Notes: generated from the letters alone by a model not told the origin. A stretch of DNA of 64,000 nucleotides from Bacteroidota bacterium (GCA_027622375.1 JAQCAB010000008.1:17388-81387); one strand, 5' to 3'; shown: positions 8,180-17,234, counted from the first letter of the stretch. Numbers and translations are program-made.

Positions 8180-9613
8180 TTAACCGACACTTCCCTCAAG
8201 ACTGATGCCGAGCAATTTTTGTGCTTCAACGGCAAACTCCATTGGAAGATTTTTAAAAACTTCTTTTGCAAATCCATTTACGATCATCGAAATAGCATTT
8301 TCAGTATTTAACCCACGCTGTTTGCAATAAAATATTTGATCTTCACCAATTTTTGAGGTTGAAGCTTCATGCTCAACATTTGAAGTTGTATTTTTTACTT
8401 CGATATAAGGGAATGTATTTGCAGAACATTTATTACCCATCAACATAGAATCACATTGCGTGTAATTTCGTGAGTTGCTTGCATTTTTACCAATTCTAAC
8501 TAAACCGCGATATGTATTATCTCCATAACCGGCTGAAATGCCTTTTGAAATAATTGTGCTTTTTGTGTTTTTTCCGATATGAATCATTTTTGTACCAGTA
8601 TCTGCTTGCTGATGATTATTTACAACAGCAACAGAATAAAATTCACCAATAGAATTTTCTCCATTTAAAATTACACTCGGATACTTCCAAGTAATTGCAG
8701 AACCAGTTTCAACTTGAGTCCAACTAATTTTAGAATTTTTACCGGCACAATTTCCACGTTTTGTAACAAAATTATAAATTCCACCTTTTCCATCTTTATC
8801 ACCTGCATACCAATTTTGAACCGTAGAATATTTTACTTCACCATCTTCCAAAGCAATTAATTCCACAACAGCTGCGTGCAATTGATTTGTATCTCTTATA
8901 GGTGCTGTGCAACCTTCGAGATAACTTACTTTCGCGCCTTTATCAGCAATAATTAAAGTTCGTTCAAATTGGCCTGTCTCAGCCGCGTTAATTCTAAAAT
9001 AAGTTGATAATTCCATTGGACATTTAACACCGGGCGGGATATAACAGAATGAGCCATCACTGAAAACTGCAGAATTTAAAGTTGCAAAATAATTATCAGT
9101 ATATGGAACAACCGAGCCCATATATTTTTTTACTAAATCGGGATGATCTTTTACAGCTTCTGAAAATGAACAGAAAATTATTCCGAGTTCATTTAATTTT
9201 TCTTTATAAGTAGTTGCGACTGAAACACTATCAAAAATTACATCAACTGCAACACCAGTTAAACGTTTTTGTTCTGTTAAAGAGATTCCAAGTTTTTCGT
9301 AAGTTTTTAATAATTCGGGATCAACTTGATCCAAACCTTCAAGATTGGGTTTTGTTTTTGGCGCTGAATAATAAAAAATATTATTGTAATCTATTTTTTG
9401 ATATTTAACATTTGGCCAAGTTGGTTCTTCCATTGTAAGCCAATATCGATATGCTTTTAATCGCCATTCAAGCATCCATTCAGGTTCATTTTTTTTAGAA
9501 GAAATTATTTTAACAATATCTTCATTCAAACCTCGAGGAATAGTTTCTTCCTCGATATTGGTTACAAAACCATATTCATATTCTTTATTAACTAATTGTT
9601 CTATTGTTTGCAT
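8180..9613 (-). CDS. sufB: Fe-S assembly protein SufB
   Basis: SufB is the main scaffold on which the cluster forms after sulfur delivery from SufS and SufU. The 477-residue protein is full length. Recognisable parts are the N-terminal [18 protein letters not shown] helix, the [20 protein letters not shown] strand and the beta-helix segment with [16 protein letters not shown]. Later come the RGLVRIGK and [10 protein letters not shown] segments and the C-terminal [17 protein letters not shown]. It begins the sufBCDSU block, nine bases after the SufA-like gene. Confidence 0.97.
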   Translation of the reverse strand: MQTIEQLVNKEYEYGFVTNIEEETIPRGLNEDIVKIISSKKNEPEWMLEWRLKAYRYWLTMEEPTWPNVKYQKIDYNNIFYYSAPKTKPNLEGLDQVDPELLKTYEKLGISLTEQKRLTGVAVDVIFDSVSVATTYKEKLNELGIIFCSFSEAVKDHPDLVKKYMGSVVPYTDNYFATLNSAVFSDGSFCYIPPGVKCPMELSTYFRINAAETGQFERTLIIADKGAKVSYLEGCTAPIRDTNQLHAAVVELIALEDGEVKYSTVQNWYAGDKDGKGGIYNFVTKRGNCAGKNSKISWTQVETGSAITWKYPSVILNGENSIGEFYSVAVVNNHQQADTGTKMIHIGKNTKSTIISKGISAGYGDNTYRGLVRIGKNASNSRNYTQCDSMLMGNKCSANTFPYIEVKNTTSNVEHEASTSKIGEDQIFYCKQRGLNTENAISMIVNGFAKEVFKNLPMEFAVEAQKLLGISLEGSVG

Positions 9614-9622
9614 TATAATTTA

Positions 9623-9994
9623 TTAAACTCCAAATGAAGTTCCACAACCACATGTTTTTTTAGCTTGTGGATTTTGAAAAAGAAATCCTCTTCCATTTAA
9701 ACCATCAGTAAAATCTAAAGTAGTTCCAGCTAAATGAAACATACTTTTTTGATCTATAAATATTTTTTGTCCGCCAATTTCTAATAAGTGATCATCTTCT
9801 TTTTCTTTTTCTTCGTACGAAAGCACATAAGTTAACCCTGAGCATCCTCCACCTTTAACACCAACTCTTAATCCATTTGTTATAGGCATATTATGTTTTT
9901 CTTTTATACTTTTTATTTCTGCAAGTGCTCGCTCAGTTACAAATATTTCTTCATTATAAATTTGAGAATCAGTTATTTTACCTTCTATTTCCAT
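9623..9994 (-). CDS. SufA/ErpA-type Fe-S carrier (HesB family)
   Basis: The 123-residue A-type carrier has the three conserved cysteines: Cys51 in GGGCSGLTYV and Cys115 and Cys117 in CGCGTSF at the C-terminus. It accepts clusters from the SufBCD scaffold and passes them to client proteins. The family includes SufA, ErpA and IscA and I cannot separate them by sequence alone. The location at the head of sufBCD makes SufA the likely role. AAAGGAGC just before ATG 9994 is one of the best ribosome sites in the operon. Confidence 0.9.
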   Translation of the reverse strand: MEIEGKITDSQIYNEEIFVTERALAEIKSIKEKHNMPITNGLRVGVKGGGCSGLTYVLSYEEKEKEDDHLLEIGGQKIFIDQKSMFHLAGTTLDFTDGLNGRGFLFQNPQAKKTCGCGTSFGV

Positions 9995-10009
9995 AGTAGC
10001 TCCTTTTTT

Positions 10010-10294
10010 TTAATTTGCTTTTTTAGGTTGAACAAACTCAGAATAATTTAAAACCCAAGTATTGTTACTAATTTTTTTTAAAATGTTTAATTTCTCATAA
10101 AATTTTACAACTTCTATTGCGATCTTCTCGGCCTCACCATAATTTGTTTTAATTTTTTTAAATTCTAAAAAATCAATTATCCCGTAATGCACATCTCTAA
10201 AAAATAAATTTGAAAGATGAAATAGCGGAAACATTTTTTTTAGGAAGTGGAGAAATTCAATTTTATTATTTGTAATGGTTAATGTTTTTTCCAT
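10010..10294 (-). CDS. Uncharacterised 94-residue protein inside the Fe-S operon
   Basis: I do not recognise this family. The protein is small, rich in aromatic and basic residues, and has no cysteine, so it cannot carry a cluster by thiols. It starts with a hydrophilic segment (MEKTLTITNNKIEF), then a helix-like HFLKKMFPLFHLSNLFF and a lysine/glutamate-rich middle. It ends in NTWVLNYSEFVQPKKAN. It lies one base after the IscS-like stop and 15 bases before the SufA-like gene. It is therefore certainly in the operon and probably made with the desulfurase. A role as desulfurase partner or regulator is only a guess. Confidence 0.75.
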   Translation of the reverse strand: MEKTLTITNNKIEFLHFLKKMFPLFHLSNLFFRDVHYGIIDFLEFKKIKTNYGEAEKIAIEVVKFYEKLNILKKISNNTWVLNYSEFVQPKKAN

Positions 10295-10295
10295 T

Positions 10296-11483
10296 TTAAT
10301 TATTAGAAATATTTGTGTGTGAAATAATGTGGGTTGAACTATTTTGTAATTCTTTAATTGCGTTAATCAAACTATCAGCTGCTTCAATAATTTCTTTTTC
10401 AGTATTCATTTTACTAAAACCAAATCGAGCAGAAGATTCAATCTCATTTTTGTTTAAACCAATTGCGTTTAATACATGCGAAATATTTCCATCCATTGTT
10501 GAACATGCAGCATGAGTTGAAAATGCAACACTTTTAACTTTTCTCATCAGGTTTTTAATTTTGATATTCGGAATTGTAATATTCGAATTATTTACAAGCC
10601 GTGAATTTATATTTCCATTTATTTTAATACCATCAATTAATTGTAATTTTGTTTCAAACTTATCACGTAAATTTTTTACAAAGTTTGAATTTGTAAGCAA
10701 TTCAGATTTTGCAATCTCAGCAGCTTTTCCAAATCCAACAATAGCAGGCACATTTAAAGTTCCGGAGCGAATATTTTTTTCGTGACCACCCCCATCAATT
10801 AAAGCTGAAATAAGAATTTTTGGAGTTGTTTGTTTTATAAATAATGCACCAATCCCTTTTGGACCATGAATTTTATGAGATGTAAAAGACATTAAATCAA
10901 TATTTAATTCACGAACATCAACATTCAATTGTCCGATTACTTGTGTTGCATCAGTGTGTAGTAAAACTCCTTTTGAATGGCAAATATCAGAAATTTTTTG
11001 GATCTGTTGAATTGTACCAATCTCATTATTTCCAAAAATTATTGAGACAAGAATTGTTTTATCAGTGATTGAATTTTGTAATTCCAGAAGATCAATCATT
11101 CCAGTCTTATCAACAGAAAGATATGTAACTATAATTCCTTTTTGTTCAAGTTTTTTACAAACATCAATAATGGATGAATGTTCAATTTTTGTAGTTATAA
11201 TGTGATTGCCTTGAGATTTATATGAATCAACAATTCCCTTCAAAGCTAAATTATTAGATTCAGTTGCTCCACTTGTAAAAATAATTTCTTCGTCAGATGA
11301 ATTAATTAATACAGCAATTTTTTTTCTTGCAATTGAAATTGCTTCGCTTGAAACATATCCAAAATAATGTTGACTTGCGGAGTTGCCATAATTATTTGTT
11401 AAAAAAGGCATCATCGCATCCAAAACTTTTGGATCCAATTTAGTTGTAGAATGGTTATCAAGATATGTTGGCTCTTTAAACAA
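10296..11483 (-). CDS. IscS/NifS-type cysteine desulfurase
   Basis: This is a group I PLP-dependent cysteine desulfurase of 395 residues. YLDNHSTTKLDP lies at the N-terminus and EEIIFTSGATESNNLAL near residue 65. The PLP lysine is in TSHKIHGPKGIG near residue 204 and the catalytic cysteine in HAACSTMDG near residue 330. It supplies sulfur for Fe-S clusters and perhaps tRNA thiolation. The start appears to be TTG 11483, overlapping the Rrf2 gene by TTGTTTAA with AAAGG 10 bases upstream. No ATG lies nearby and the family N-terminus begins exactly here. Its coupling to an Rrf2 gene mirrors iscR-iscS. Confidence 0.93.
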   Translation of the reverse strand: MFKEPTYLDNHSTTKLDPKVLDAMMPFLTNNYGNSASQHYFGYVSSEAISIARKKIAVLINSSDEEIIFTSGATESNNLALKGIVDSYKSQGNHIITTKIEHSSIIDVCKKLEQKGIIVTYLSVDKTGMIDLLELQNSITDKTILVSIIFGNNEIGTIQQIQKISDICHSKGVLLHTDATQVIGQLNVDVRELNIDLMSFTSHKIHGPKGIGALFIKQTTPKILISALIDGGGHEKNIRSGTLNVPAIVGFGKAAEIAKSELLTNSNFVKNLRDKFETKLQLIDGIKINGNINSRLVNNSNITIPNIKIKNLMRKVKSVAFSTHAACSTMDGNISHVLNAIGLNKNEIESSARFGFSKMNTEKEIIEAADSLINAIKELQNSSTHIISHTNISNN

Positions 11484-11874
11484 TTTCTGAAACCTTTAAA
11501 TTTATAAAAGTTGATTCTAAATTTTTTTGAACTTTATGCAACGGATCACGAATTGTACAATTTTGATGTATTGAACAATTCTCTAATCCTTCGTCAATAC
11601 ATTGAACAATTCCCGGAATATGACCTTCAATAGCTTGAATCACACTCATCACTGAAATATTATTTGCACTTCCAGCTAGTTTATATCCTCCACGAATTCC
11701 TTGATGAGAAATAATTATTTTTGTTTTGGCTAATTTTTGCATCACTTTTGCAAGCAAATCAAAAGGAATTTGATAATGCGTTGCAATTTCTTTAGCAGTG
11801 GTGATTGTATCAACCAACGCCATGTGCCGAAGCGCAATTAAACCATATTCAACTTTTTTAGATAACTTAAACAT
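11476..11874 (-). CDS. Rrf2/IscR-like transcription regulator of the Fe-S operon
   Basis: The 132-residue protein has the Rrf2 winged-helix fold. MFKLSKKVEYGLIALRHMA opens it, the recognition region IPFDLLAKVMQKLAK is near residue 36 and the wing HQGIRGGYKLAG near residue 57. Three cysteines lie at 92, 100 and 106 (C-X7-C-X5-C). That is close to the C-X5-C-X5-C cluster site of IscR at 92, 98 and 104, so an Fe-S cluster is plausible but the spacing differs. It is the first gene of the operon and most likely senses cluster supply and controls its own promoter. Confidence 0.92.
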   Translation of the reverse strand: MFKLSKKVEYGLIALRHMALVDTITTAKEIATHYQIPFDLLAKVMQKLAKTKIIISHQGIRGGYKLAGSANNISVMSVIQAIEGHIPGIVQCIDEGLENCSIHQNCTIRDPLHKVQKNLESTFINLKVSEIV

Positions 11875-11883
11875 TATTAATAC

Positions 11884-11896
11884 GACTTATTAAGTC
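11884..11896. promoter_or_regulatory. Candidate Rrf2 operator, perfect 13-base palindrome
   Basis: GACTTATTAAGTC is a perfect dyad (six bases each side of a central base), 10 bases upstream of the regulator's ATG. It lies downstream of the proposed promoter, in the leader. Rrf2 proteins bind AT-rich dyads in front of their own genes, so an autoregulatory operator is the natural reading. Its position inside the leader would block elongation or leader translation rather than polymerase binding. No second copy was noticed in the window. Confidence 0.45.
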
Positions 11897-11925
11897 CGTG
11901 AGTTTTGCCTTTATTTTATGGTACT

Positions 11926-11954
11926 AATATAAGAATTAATAAACAGAATTTCAA
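11926..11954 (-). promoter_or_regulatory. Candidate promoter of the Rrf2-SUF operon
   Basis: On the minus strand TTGAAA (11949-11954) and TATATT (11926-11931) are separated by exactly 17 bases, a good sigma-70-like pair. It would start transcription near 11919, about 45 bases before the Rrf2 ATG and upstream of the palindrome. The region is very AT-rich, so chance matches to the -10 element are common. Confidence 0.4.
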
Positions 11955-12692
11955 TCAAATAGATTTGCTAAATAAATATAAAGCAAATCCAATAATTATT
12001 AAACCTAGTCCTAAATTGATTGATTGTTTCGGAATTTTAGTAATTAATTTTGCTCCAATTAATGATCCCAAAACAGCGCCTGATGCAACTGGAATAGCTA
12101 AATTAATTTGAATATTTGAATTATAAATATGAGTTAACAGAGCAAAGAATGAAGTGATTGCTAAAATAAATTGTGAAGTTGCAATTGAATTAATAAGTGG
12201 TAAACCTAAATAATGAGCAAGTAGTGGAGTAAAAATAATTCCACCACCGATACCACTTGTACTTGTAATTATTCCAACAAAAAATAAAATTAATGAAAGT
12301 ACTTTTGGATTAATTTCGGAATGTGTTTCTTCAAATAAAGATTTTTTATAAATCAGAATTGCAAATAAAAATAAAAGCAAACTAAAAATTTGATTGAACA
12401 AATTAATTGGAATTATTCCCACTATAAATGATCCCAAAAGTGAACCTGGAATTGTAGTTACTAAAATTCGAAATGCAATTTCGAAATTAATTCTTTTTTG
12501 AGAATTATTATAAATACTTGCTACCGCAGATGAAATAACAATTGCAAAAAAGGAAGTGCCAACTGCAAATCTTGGTTCAATAGAATTAAAAGAGATTAAA
12601 ACACTGACAATAATTATTCCCCCACCAATTCCAAAAAATGAACCAACAAGTCCAGCAAAAAATCCTGTTAAAATAAATTCGTAAAATTGCAT
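11955..12692 (-). CDS. TauE/SafE family membrane permease
   Basis: The 245-residue integral membrane protein has about eight hydrophobic segments. The two internally related halves each carry the family glycine-rich motif, GSFFGIGGGIIIV near residue 17 and TSGIGGGIIFTPLL near residue 145. TauE/SafE proteins are proposed exporters or importers of sulfite, sulfoacetate or related organosulfur anions. The substrate cannot be read from sequence. Its neighbours on either side are sulfur genes (the Fe-S operon and bacillithiol synthesis), but it is upstream of and separate from the Rrf2 promoter. Confidence 0.85.
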   Translation of the reverse strand: MQFYEFILTGFFAGLVGSFFGIGGGIIIVSVLISFNSIEPRFAVGTSFFAIVISSAVASIYNNSQKRINFEIAFRILVTTIPGSLLGSFIVGIIPINLFNQIFSLLLFLFAILIYKKSLFEETHSEINPKVLSLILFFVGIITSTSGIGGGIIFTPLLAHYLGLPLINSIATSQFILAITSFFALLTHIYNSNIQINLAIPVASGAVLGSLIGAKLITKIPKQSINLGLGLIIIGFALYLFSKSI

Positions 12693-12736
12693 TCTAACTT
12701 AATTGTTTTACAAAATTTTTATAAATATTTTCAGAA

Positions 12737-13858
12737 ATGAATATAGGAATTGTTTGTTACCCAACCTATGGAGGTAGCGGTATAGTCGCAACGGAACTCG
12801 GAATGGAATTAGCAAACCGAGGACACAAAATTCATTTTATAAGTTATGCGCTTCCAAAAAGATTATATCAAGTAACTTCAAATATATTTTTTCATGAAGT
12901 TGAGATTTCAAATTATCCTTTATTTGAATTTCCTCTATACACTCCTTCACTCGCAAGTAAAATTATTGAGGTTGCTGAAACTCATAATTTAGATATTGTT
13001 CATGCGCATTATGCAATTCCACACGCAACTAGCGCATATTTAGCAAAACAAATTGTAAAAAATAAAAATTTAAAAATTATAACAACTCTGCACGGAACTG
13101 ATATAACACTTGTTGGCGTTGAACCGTATTTTTTACCAGTTGTAAAATTCAGTATTGAAAATAGTGATGGAGTTACTGCAGTCTCAAAATTTTTGAAAGA
13201 TAAAACAATTGAGAATTTTAATATAAATAAAGAGATCGAAGTAATCCCTAATTTTGTTGATACAAATAAGTATTTTCGCAAAAATAATCCTGAACTACGA
13301 AAAACTATTGCACCGCTAAAAAATAAAATTGTAGTTCATATCTCAAATTTCAGAGCTGTAAAAAGAATTCAAGATGTTATTACTATTTTCAAAAATATTA
13401 ACTCTAAAATTCCATCAACTCTAATTTTGGTTGGCGATGGGCCTGATAAATTAATTGCAAAAGAATTGATAAATAAATTAAATCTTGAAAAAGATGTAAT
13501 TTTATTGGGCAAACAATCTGATTTAACTGACATACTTTCGATGGCAGATTTATTTTTATTACCAAGCCAAATTGAAAGCTTTGGACTTGCTGCACTTGAG
13601 GCAATGTCTTGTGGTGTACCAGTAATTGCTTCAAACTCAGGTGGAATCTCTGAAGTTGTTTTGCATAATATAACAGGATTTACAGCTAATGTTGGTGATA
13701 TTGAAAATTTTACAAAATATTCTTTACAAATTCTTGAAAATGAAAGTCTTCATCAAAAATTTATTTTAGCAGCACAAGAACAAGCAAAACATTTTGAAAT
13801 GGATAAGATAATTAAACACTACGAAGATTATTATCTCAAAATTGTAAATTCTAATTAA
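12737..13858 (+). CDS. bshA: N-acetyl-alpha-D-glucosaminyl L-malate synthase (bacillithiol step 1)
   Basis: This GT4 glycosyltransferase transfers GlcNAc from UDP-GlcNAc to L-malate, the first step to bacillithiol. The 373-residue protein opens with GIVCYPTYGGSGIVATELG, the BshA signature. HAHYAIPHATSAYLAK follows near residue 95 and THGTDIT-type donor residues (here TLHGTDITLVG) near residue 117. The C-terminal donor site is QIESFGLAALEAMSCGVPVI near residue 280. Bacillithiol and N-methyl-bacillithiol occur in Firmicutes, Bacteroidota and Chlorobi. bshB and bshC are not in the window. It is one of the few plus-strand genes and its 3' end overlaps the converging membrane-protein gene. Confidence 0.93.
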   Translation: MNIGIVCYPTYGGSGIVATELGMELANRGHKIHFISYALPKRLYQVTSNIFFHEVEISNYPLFEFPLYTPSLASKIIEVAETHNLDIVHAHYAIPHATSAYLAKQIVKNKNLKIITTLHGTDITLVGVEPYFLPVVKFSIENSDGVTAVSKFLKDKTIENFNINKEIEVIPNFVDTNKYFRKNNPELRKTIAPLKNKIVVHISNFRAVKRIQDVITIFKNINSKIPSTLILVGDGPDKLIAKELINKLNLEKDVILLGKQSDLTDILSMADLFLLPSQIESFGLAALEAMSCGVPVIASNSGGISEVVLHNITGFTANVGDIENFTKYSLQILENESLHQKFILAAQEQAKHFEMDKIIKHYEDYYLKIVNSN

Positions 13859-14519
13859 TAAATAAAATTAAAACTGCAATAACAATTTGAGCAATTAAGG
13901 GAATTAATAAACTTTTTGTAAAACTAAAAATTATTCCATTTGCAATTATCAGAGGAATATAAATAATAGATTTAGTTTGAAAAGTATAATTTTCAAATGA
14001 AAATATTAATATTAGAAGAAGTAAAATACAATTTAATTTATAAATTATATTTGTGTGTTCACTAAATATTTTTTTCTCGATTACACTTTGAATTAATCCA
14101 TAATAAAAAATAACAAATGCAATTGATTCAACAATAATTTTATTAAAATAATAAATTCCATTTAGATTTAATTTACTTCCAAATTCCTTTTGCATATTTG
14201 AATCAATTAAAAATAAAATTATTAAGTAAGGAATAAAAAATATCAGGTATTTATTTAATACTTGTTTAAAATTTAATGAGTTTATTCCGTACATCCACAA
14301 ATGACCTCGAGATAAAAATATAATCGTTATTATCGATATCAAAAAAAGAAAAATATTTTTAAGTAAATCAGTCGCAACTTGTTTTTCAACAAAAAGATAT
14401 TTTATTAATATTTCATTTAAATAATTGGAATTACTTAAATATTGGGTAAAACTAAAAATTAAAAGTATTGAAAAATATAAAATAACTAATTTTATAAAAA
14501 GTGTAAATATTGATTTCAA
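13851..14519 (-). CDS. Membrane protein resembling a degenerate CPBP (Abi) intramembrane protease
   Basis: The 222-residue protein has about seven hydrophobic segments. The segment ESIAFVIFYYGLIQSVIEKK near residue 130 lines up with the CPBP motif EExxxR...GLLQ, and NGIIFSFTKSLLIPLIAQ near residue 188 with the third CPBP motif. The second Glu, the Arg and the expected His of the active site are missing. It is therefore either an inactive relative or an unrelated membrane protein that looks similar. It seems to start at TTG 14519, two bases after the helicase stop. Its end overlaps bshA on the opposite strand by 8 bases. Confidence 0.6.
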   Translation of the reverse strand: MKSIFTLFIKLVILYFSILLIFSFTQYLSNSNYLNEILIKYLFVEKQVATDLLKNIFLFLISIITIIFLSRGHLWMYGINSLNFKQVLNKYLIFFIPYLIILFLIDSNMQKEFGSKLNLNGIYYFNKIIVESIAFVIFYYGLIQSVIEKKIFSEHTNIIYKLNCILLLLILIFSFENYTFQTKSIIYIPLIIANGIIFSFTKSLLIPLIAQIVIAVLILFIN

Positions 14520-14521
14520 GT

Positions 14522-16705
14522 TTATCTCAATTTTAAATTTGCATATTTTAATAATAAATTTTTAGTTCCCATTTCATCAAATGAAACAGTTACTTTTGTA
14601 TTATCCCCTTTTCCAACAACTAACATTACTTTTCCATTACCAAAAGTTTCATGTGTTACGAGGGTTCCTCTTTTGATTTTTGAAGTATTATCCAAATCAT
14701 TTAAAATATAATTTTCTTGTGAAAAATATTTTTCTGTTGAATCAATTTCGGTTTTATAATTTGTTGAATACTTCTTTGCATGAAGCCTTTTTTTAGATTC
14801 AATCATTGTAAATTTTTTATCAATCTCATCTAAAAATCTTGAAGGGACTGAATATGAAATTTCACCAAATCTATAACGGAAGCGAGCATAAGTTAAATAA
14901 AGTTTTTTCATTGCTCGTGTCATTCCTACGTACATTAGCCTTCGCTCTTCCTCAACTTCATCACTACTTTGCAAAGTATGACTTAATGGCAATAATCCTT
15001 CTTCCAAGCCTGTTATAAAAACCAATGGAAATTCTAAACCTTTTGCTGCATGCAAAGTCATTAAAGTAATTTTATTTGCGGTAAGATTTTTATCTGTAGA
15101 AGACATTAACGAAACTTCTTCTAAAAAATTTGTTAATGTTGGTTCTTCTCGGGTATCGCAGAATTCAGTAAATGCTGAAAGTAATTCCTGAATATTTTCC
15201 CAGCGATTCATTGCTTCAACTGTTCCCTCTTCTTTCAAAAGTTTAAGAATTCCAGTTTCTTCTACAATTGATCTACCGAGTTCGCTTAACGAAATTTTAT
15301 TTTGCAATTTTTGATATTTATCAATCATCTTCCAGAATTCTGAAATTGTTTTTTTATTTCTTTCGGCAACATCTATTTTATCTATTTTTGATAATGCTTC
15401 AAATAATGTGATTTTATTTTCTTTTGCAAAATTTAGTAATTTTTGTTCGGCCGTTTCTCCAATTCCTCGCGCTGGATAATTTATTATTCTACTTAAACTT
15501 TCTTCATCGGCAGGATTTATTAATATTTTTAAATATGCCAGAACATCTTTAATTTCTTTTCGTTTGTAAAATTCTATGCCACCAACAATTTCATATGCAT
15601 AACCTTGTCGGCGTAATGAATCTTCCAAAGTTCGAGATTGAGAATTTGTTCGGTATAGAATTGCGATATCATTTAAATTTATATTTCGTGAATTTATTTC
15701 AAGTTGAAGTTTTGTTACAATTTGAAGCGCTTCTTCTCTATCATCATCTGTTTCTAAAACAGTTATATAATCTCCATTTTCATTTTCTGTCCAGAGATTC
15801 TTTTTAATTTGATTAACATTTTTTTCAATCAAACTATTCGCGCAATTTAAAATGGTTTTTGTTGAACGATAGTTTTGTTCAAGTCTAAATAATTTTGTTC
15901 CCGCATAATCTTTTTCAAAATCAAATATGTTATTAATATTTGCACCCCTGAATGAATAAATACTTTGTGCATCATCGCCAACAATGCAAATATTATTAAA
16001 TTTTCGAGCGAGTAAATGTATTAAAACATATTGTGCTTTATTTGTATCTTGAAATTCATCAATATTTAAATATTGAAATCTATATTGATATTTTTCTAAA
16101 GTAATTTTATTTTTCGTAAATAATTCAATTGGCTTTAAAAGTAAATCATCAAAATCCATACAATTATTTTTCAACATCTTAGTTTGATATTCGCGGAATA
16201 TTTTACAGCAATTAATATCAATCGGTAGATAAGCTGACTTTTCAAGTTCATCAACAGTAATTAAAGAATTTTTTGCACTACTGATTTTAGATTGAATCGC
16301 TTTGGGGCTGTACTGCTGATATGAAATGTTAAACGACTTCATAATCGATTTAATAACATTTAAGGATTCTTCAACATCATAAATTGTAAAAGATTTTGTA
16401 AAGCCAATTTGTTCAGATTCAAATCTTAATATTTTTGCAAAAATGGAATGAAAAGTTCCAGCCCAAATTTTTTCATCACTACCTGTTAATTTCAAAATCC
16501 GCTCTTTCATTTCTTTTGCTGCTTTATTCGTAAAAGTCAATGCCAAAATTTGATATGGCTTAATACCAACTTCCAACATGTGAGCAATTCTGTGCGTTAA
16601 TACACGTGTTTTACCACTTCCAGCTCCCGCAATTATCATCACTGGACCATCAATTACACTTGCTGCTTCTTTTTGTGAAATATTTAAATTATCTAAAACA
16701 TTCAT
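14522..16705 (-). CDS. pcrA: UvrD/PcrA-type 3'-5' DNA helicase
   Basis: The 727-residue superfamily 1A helicase acts in nucleotide excision repair and in clearing proteins and conflicts from DNA. Motif I IIAGAGSGKTRVLTHR lies near residue 25, motif II NIDEFQDTN near residue 216, motif III VGDDAQSIYSFRG near residue 243 and motif IV FRLEQNYRS. The late motifs are TLMTLHAAKGLEFPLVFI and RRLMYVGMTRA. The C-terminus THETFGNGKVMLVVGKGDN is the Tudor-like tail of PcrA/UvrD, so the protein is complete. I assign PcrA/UvrD rather than Rep by this tail. Confidence 0.94.
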   Translation of the reverse strand: MNVLDNLNISQKEAASVIDGPVMIIAGAGSGKTRVLTHRIAHMLEVGIKPYQILALTFTNKAAKEMKERILKLTGSDEKIWAGTFHSIFAKILRFESEQIGFTKSFTIYDVEESLNVIKSIMKSFNISYQQYSPKAIQSKISSAKNSLITVDELEKSAYLPIDINCCKIFREYQTKMLKNNCMDFDDLLLKPIELFTKNKITLEKYQYRFQYLNIDEFQDTNKAQYVLIHLLARKFNNICIVGDDAQSIYSFRGANINNIFDFEKDYAGTKLFRLEQNYRSTKTILNCANSLIEKNVNQIKKNLWTENENGDYITVLETDDDREEALQIVTKLQLEINSRNINLNDIAILYRTNSQSRTLEDSLRRQGYAYEIVGGIEFYKRKEIKDVLAYLKILINPADEESLSRIINYPARGIGETAEQKLLNFAKENKITLFEALSKIDKIDVAERNKKTISEFWKMIDKYQKLQNKISLSELGRSIVEETGILKLLKEEGTVEAMNRWENIQELLSAFTEFCDTREEPTLTNFLEEVSLMSSTDKNLTANKITLMTLHAAKGLEFPLVFITGLEEGLLPLSHTLQSSDEVEEERRLMYVGMTRAMKKLYLTYARFRYRFGEISYSVPSRFLDEIDKKFTMIESKKRLHAKKYSTNYKTEIDSTEKYFSQENYILNDLDNTSKIKRGTLVTHETFGNGKVMLVVGKGDNTKVTVSFDEMGTKNLLLKYANLKLR

Positions 16706-16720
16706 TTTACAAATTCAATT

Positions 16721-17230
16721 TTAATTTGAGAACTCATTTTCTAAGTTTAGTAATAATTTTTTAATTCTAATTCCACCTGAATAACCTCCGAGTGAACCAT
16801 TTGTTGCAATTACTCGATGGCATGGAATAATAATTGCTACAGGATTTTTTCCAATCGCATTTCCAACTGCACGATAACTTTTTTTATGATTTATTTTTTC
16901 TGCCAATTGTTTATATGAGATTATTTGAGAAAAAGGAATTTTTAATAACTCAACCCATATTTTTCTTTGAAATTTTGTCCCTCTTAAATCATAGTTGCAA
17001 TTAAATCTACGTAATTTATTTTCAAAATATTTTTTTAATTCTTTGTGAATATATTTGTTTTTTGAATCATCTTTAATTATCTCAAAAGGATTGAAATATT
17101 TTTTAAACCATTTTATAATTAATTCATATTTTTGGTTTGGAAGCCCCAAATAACAAATTCCTTTATTAGTTGAAAATATTTTAAGATTACCCACTTCATA
17201 ATTATAAACCGAATAATATATTTTGTTCAT
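16721..17230 (-). CDS. ogt: Methylated-DNA-protein cysteine methyltransferase
   Basis: This suicide repair protein removes alkyl groups from O6-alkylguanine. The 169-residue protein has the acceptor Cys137 in IIIPCHRVIATNGSLGGYSGG, the helix-turn-helix segment KIPFSQIISYKQLAEKI and the arginine finger RAVGNAIGKNP, all in family order. ATG 17230 is used in preference to a TTG one codon upstream. It follows nadD by four bases and precedes the helicase gene, giving a small DNA-repair pair. Ogt and AdaB are not distinguished with certainty. Confidence 0.93.
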   Translation of the reverse strand: MNKIYYSVYNYEVGNLKIFSTNKGICYLGLPNQKYELIIKWFKKYFNPFEIIKDDSKNKYIHKELKKYFENKLRRFNCNYDLRGTKFQRKIWVELLKIPFSQIISYKQLAEKINHKKSYRAVGNAIGKNPVAIIIPCHRVIATNGSLGGYSGGIRIKKLLLNLENEFSN

Positions 17231-17234
17231 CAAG

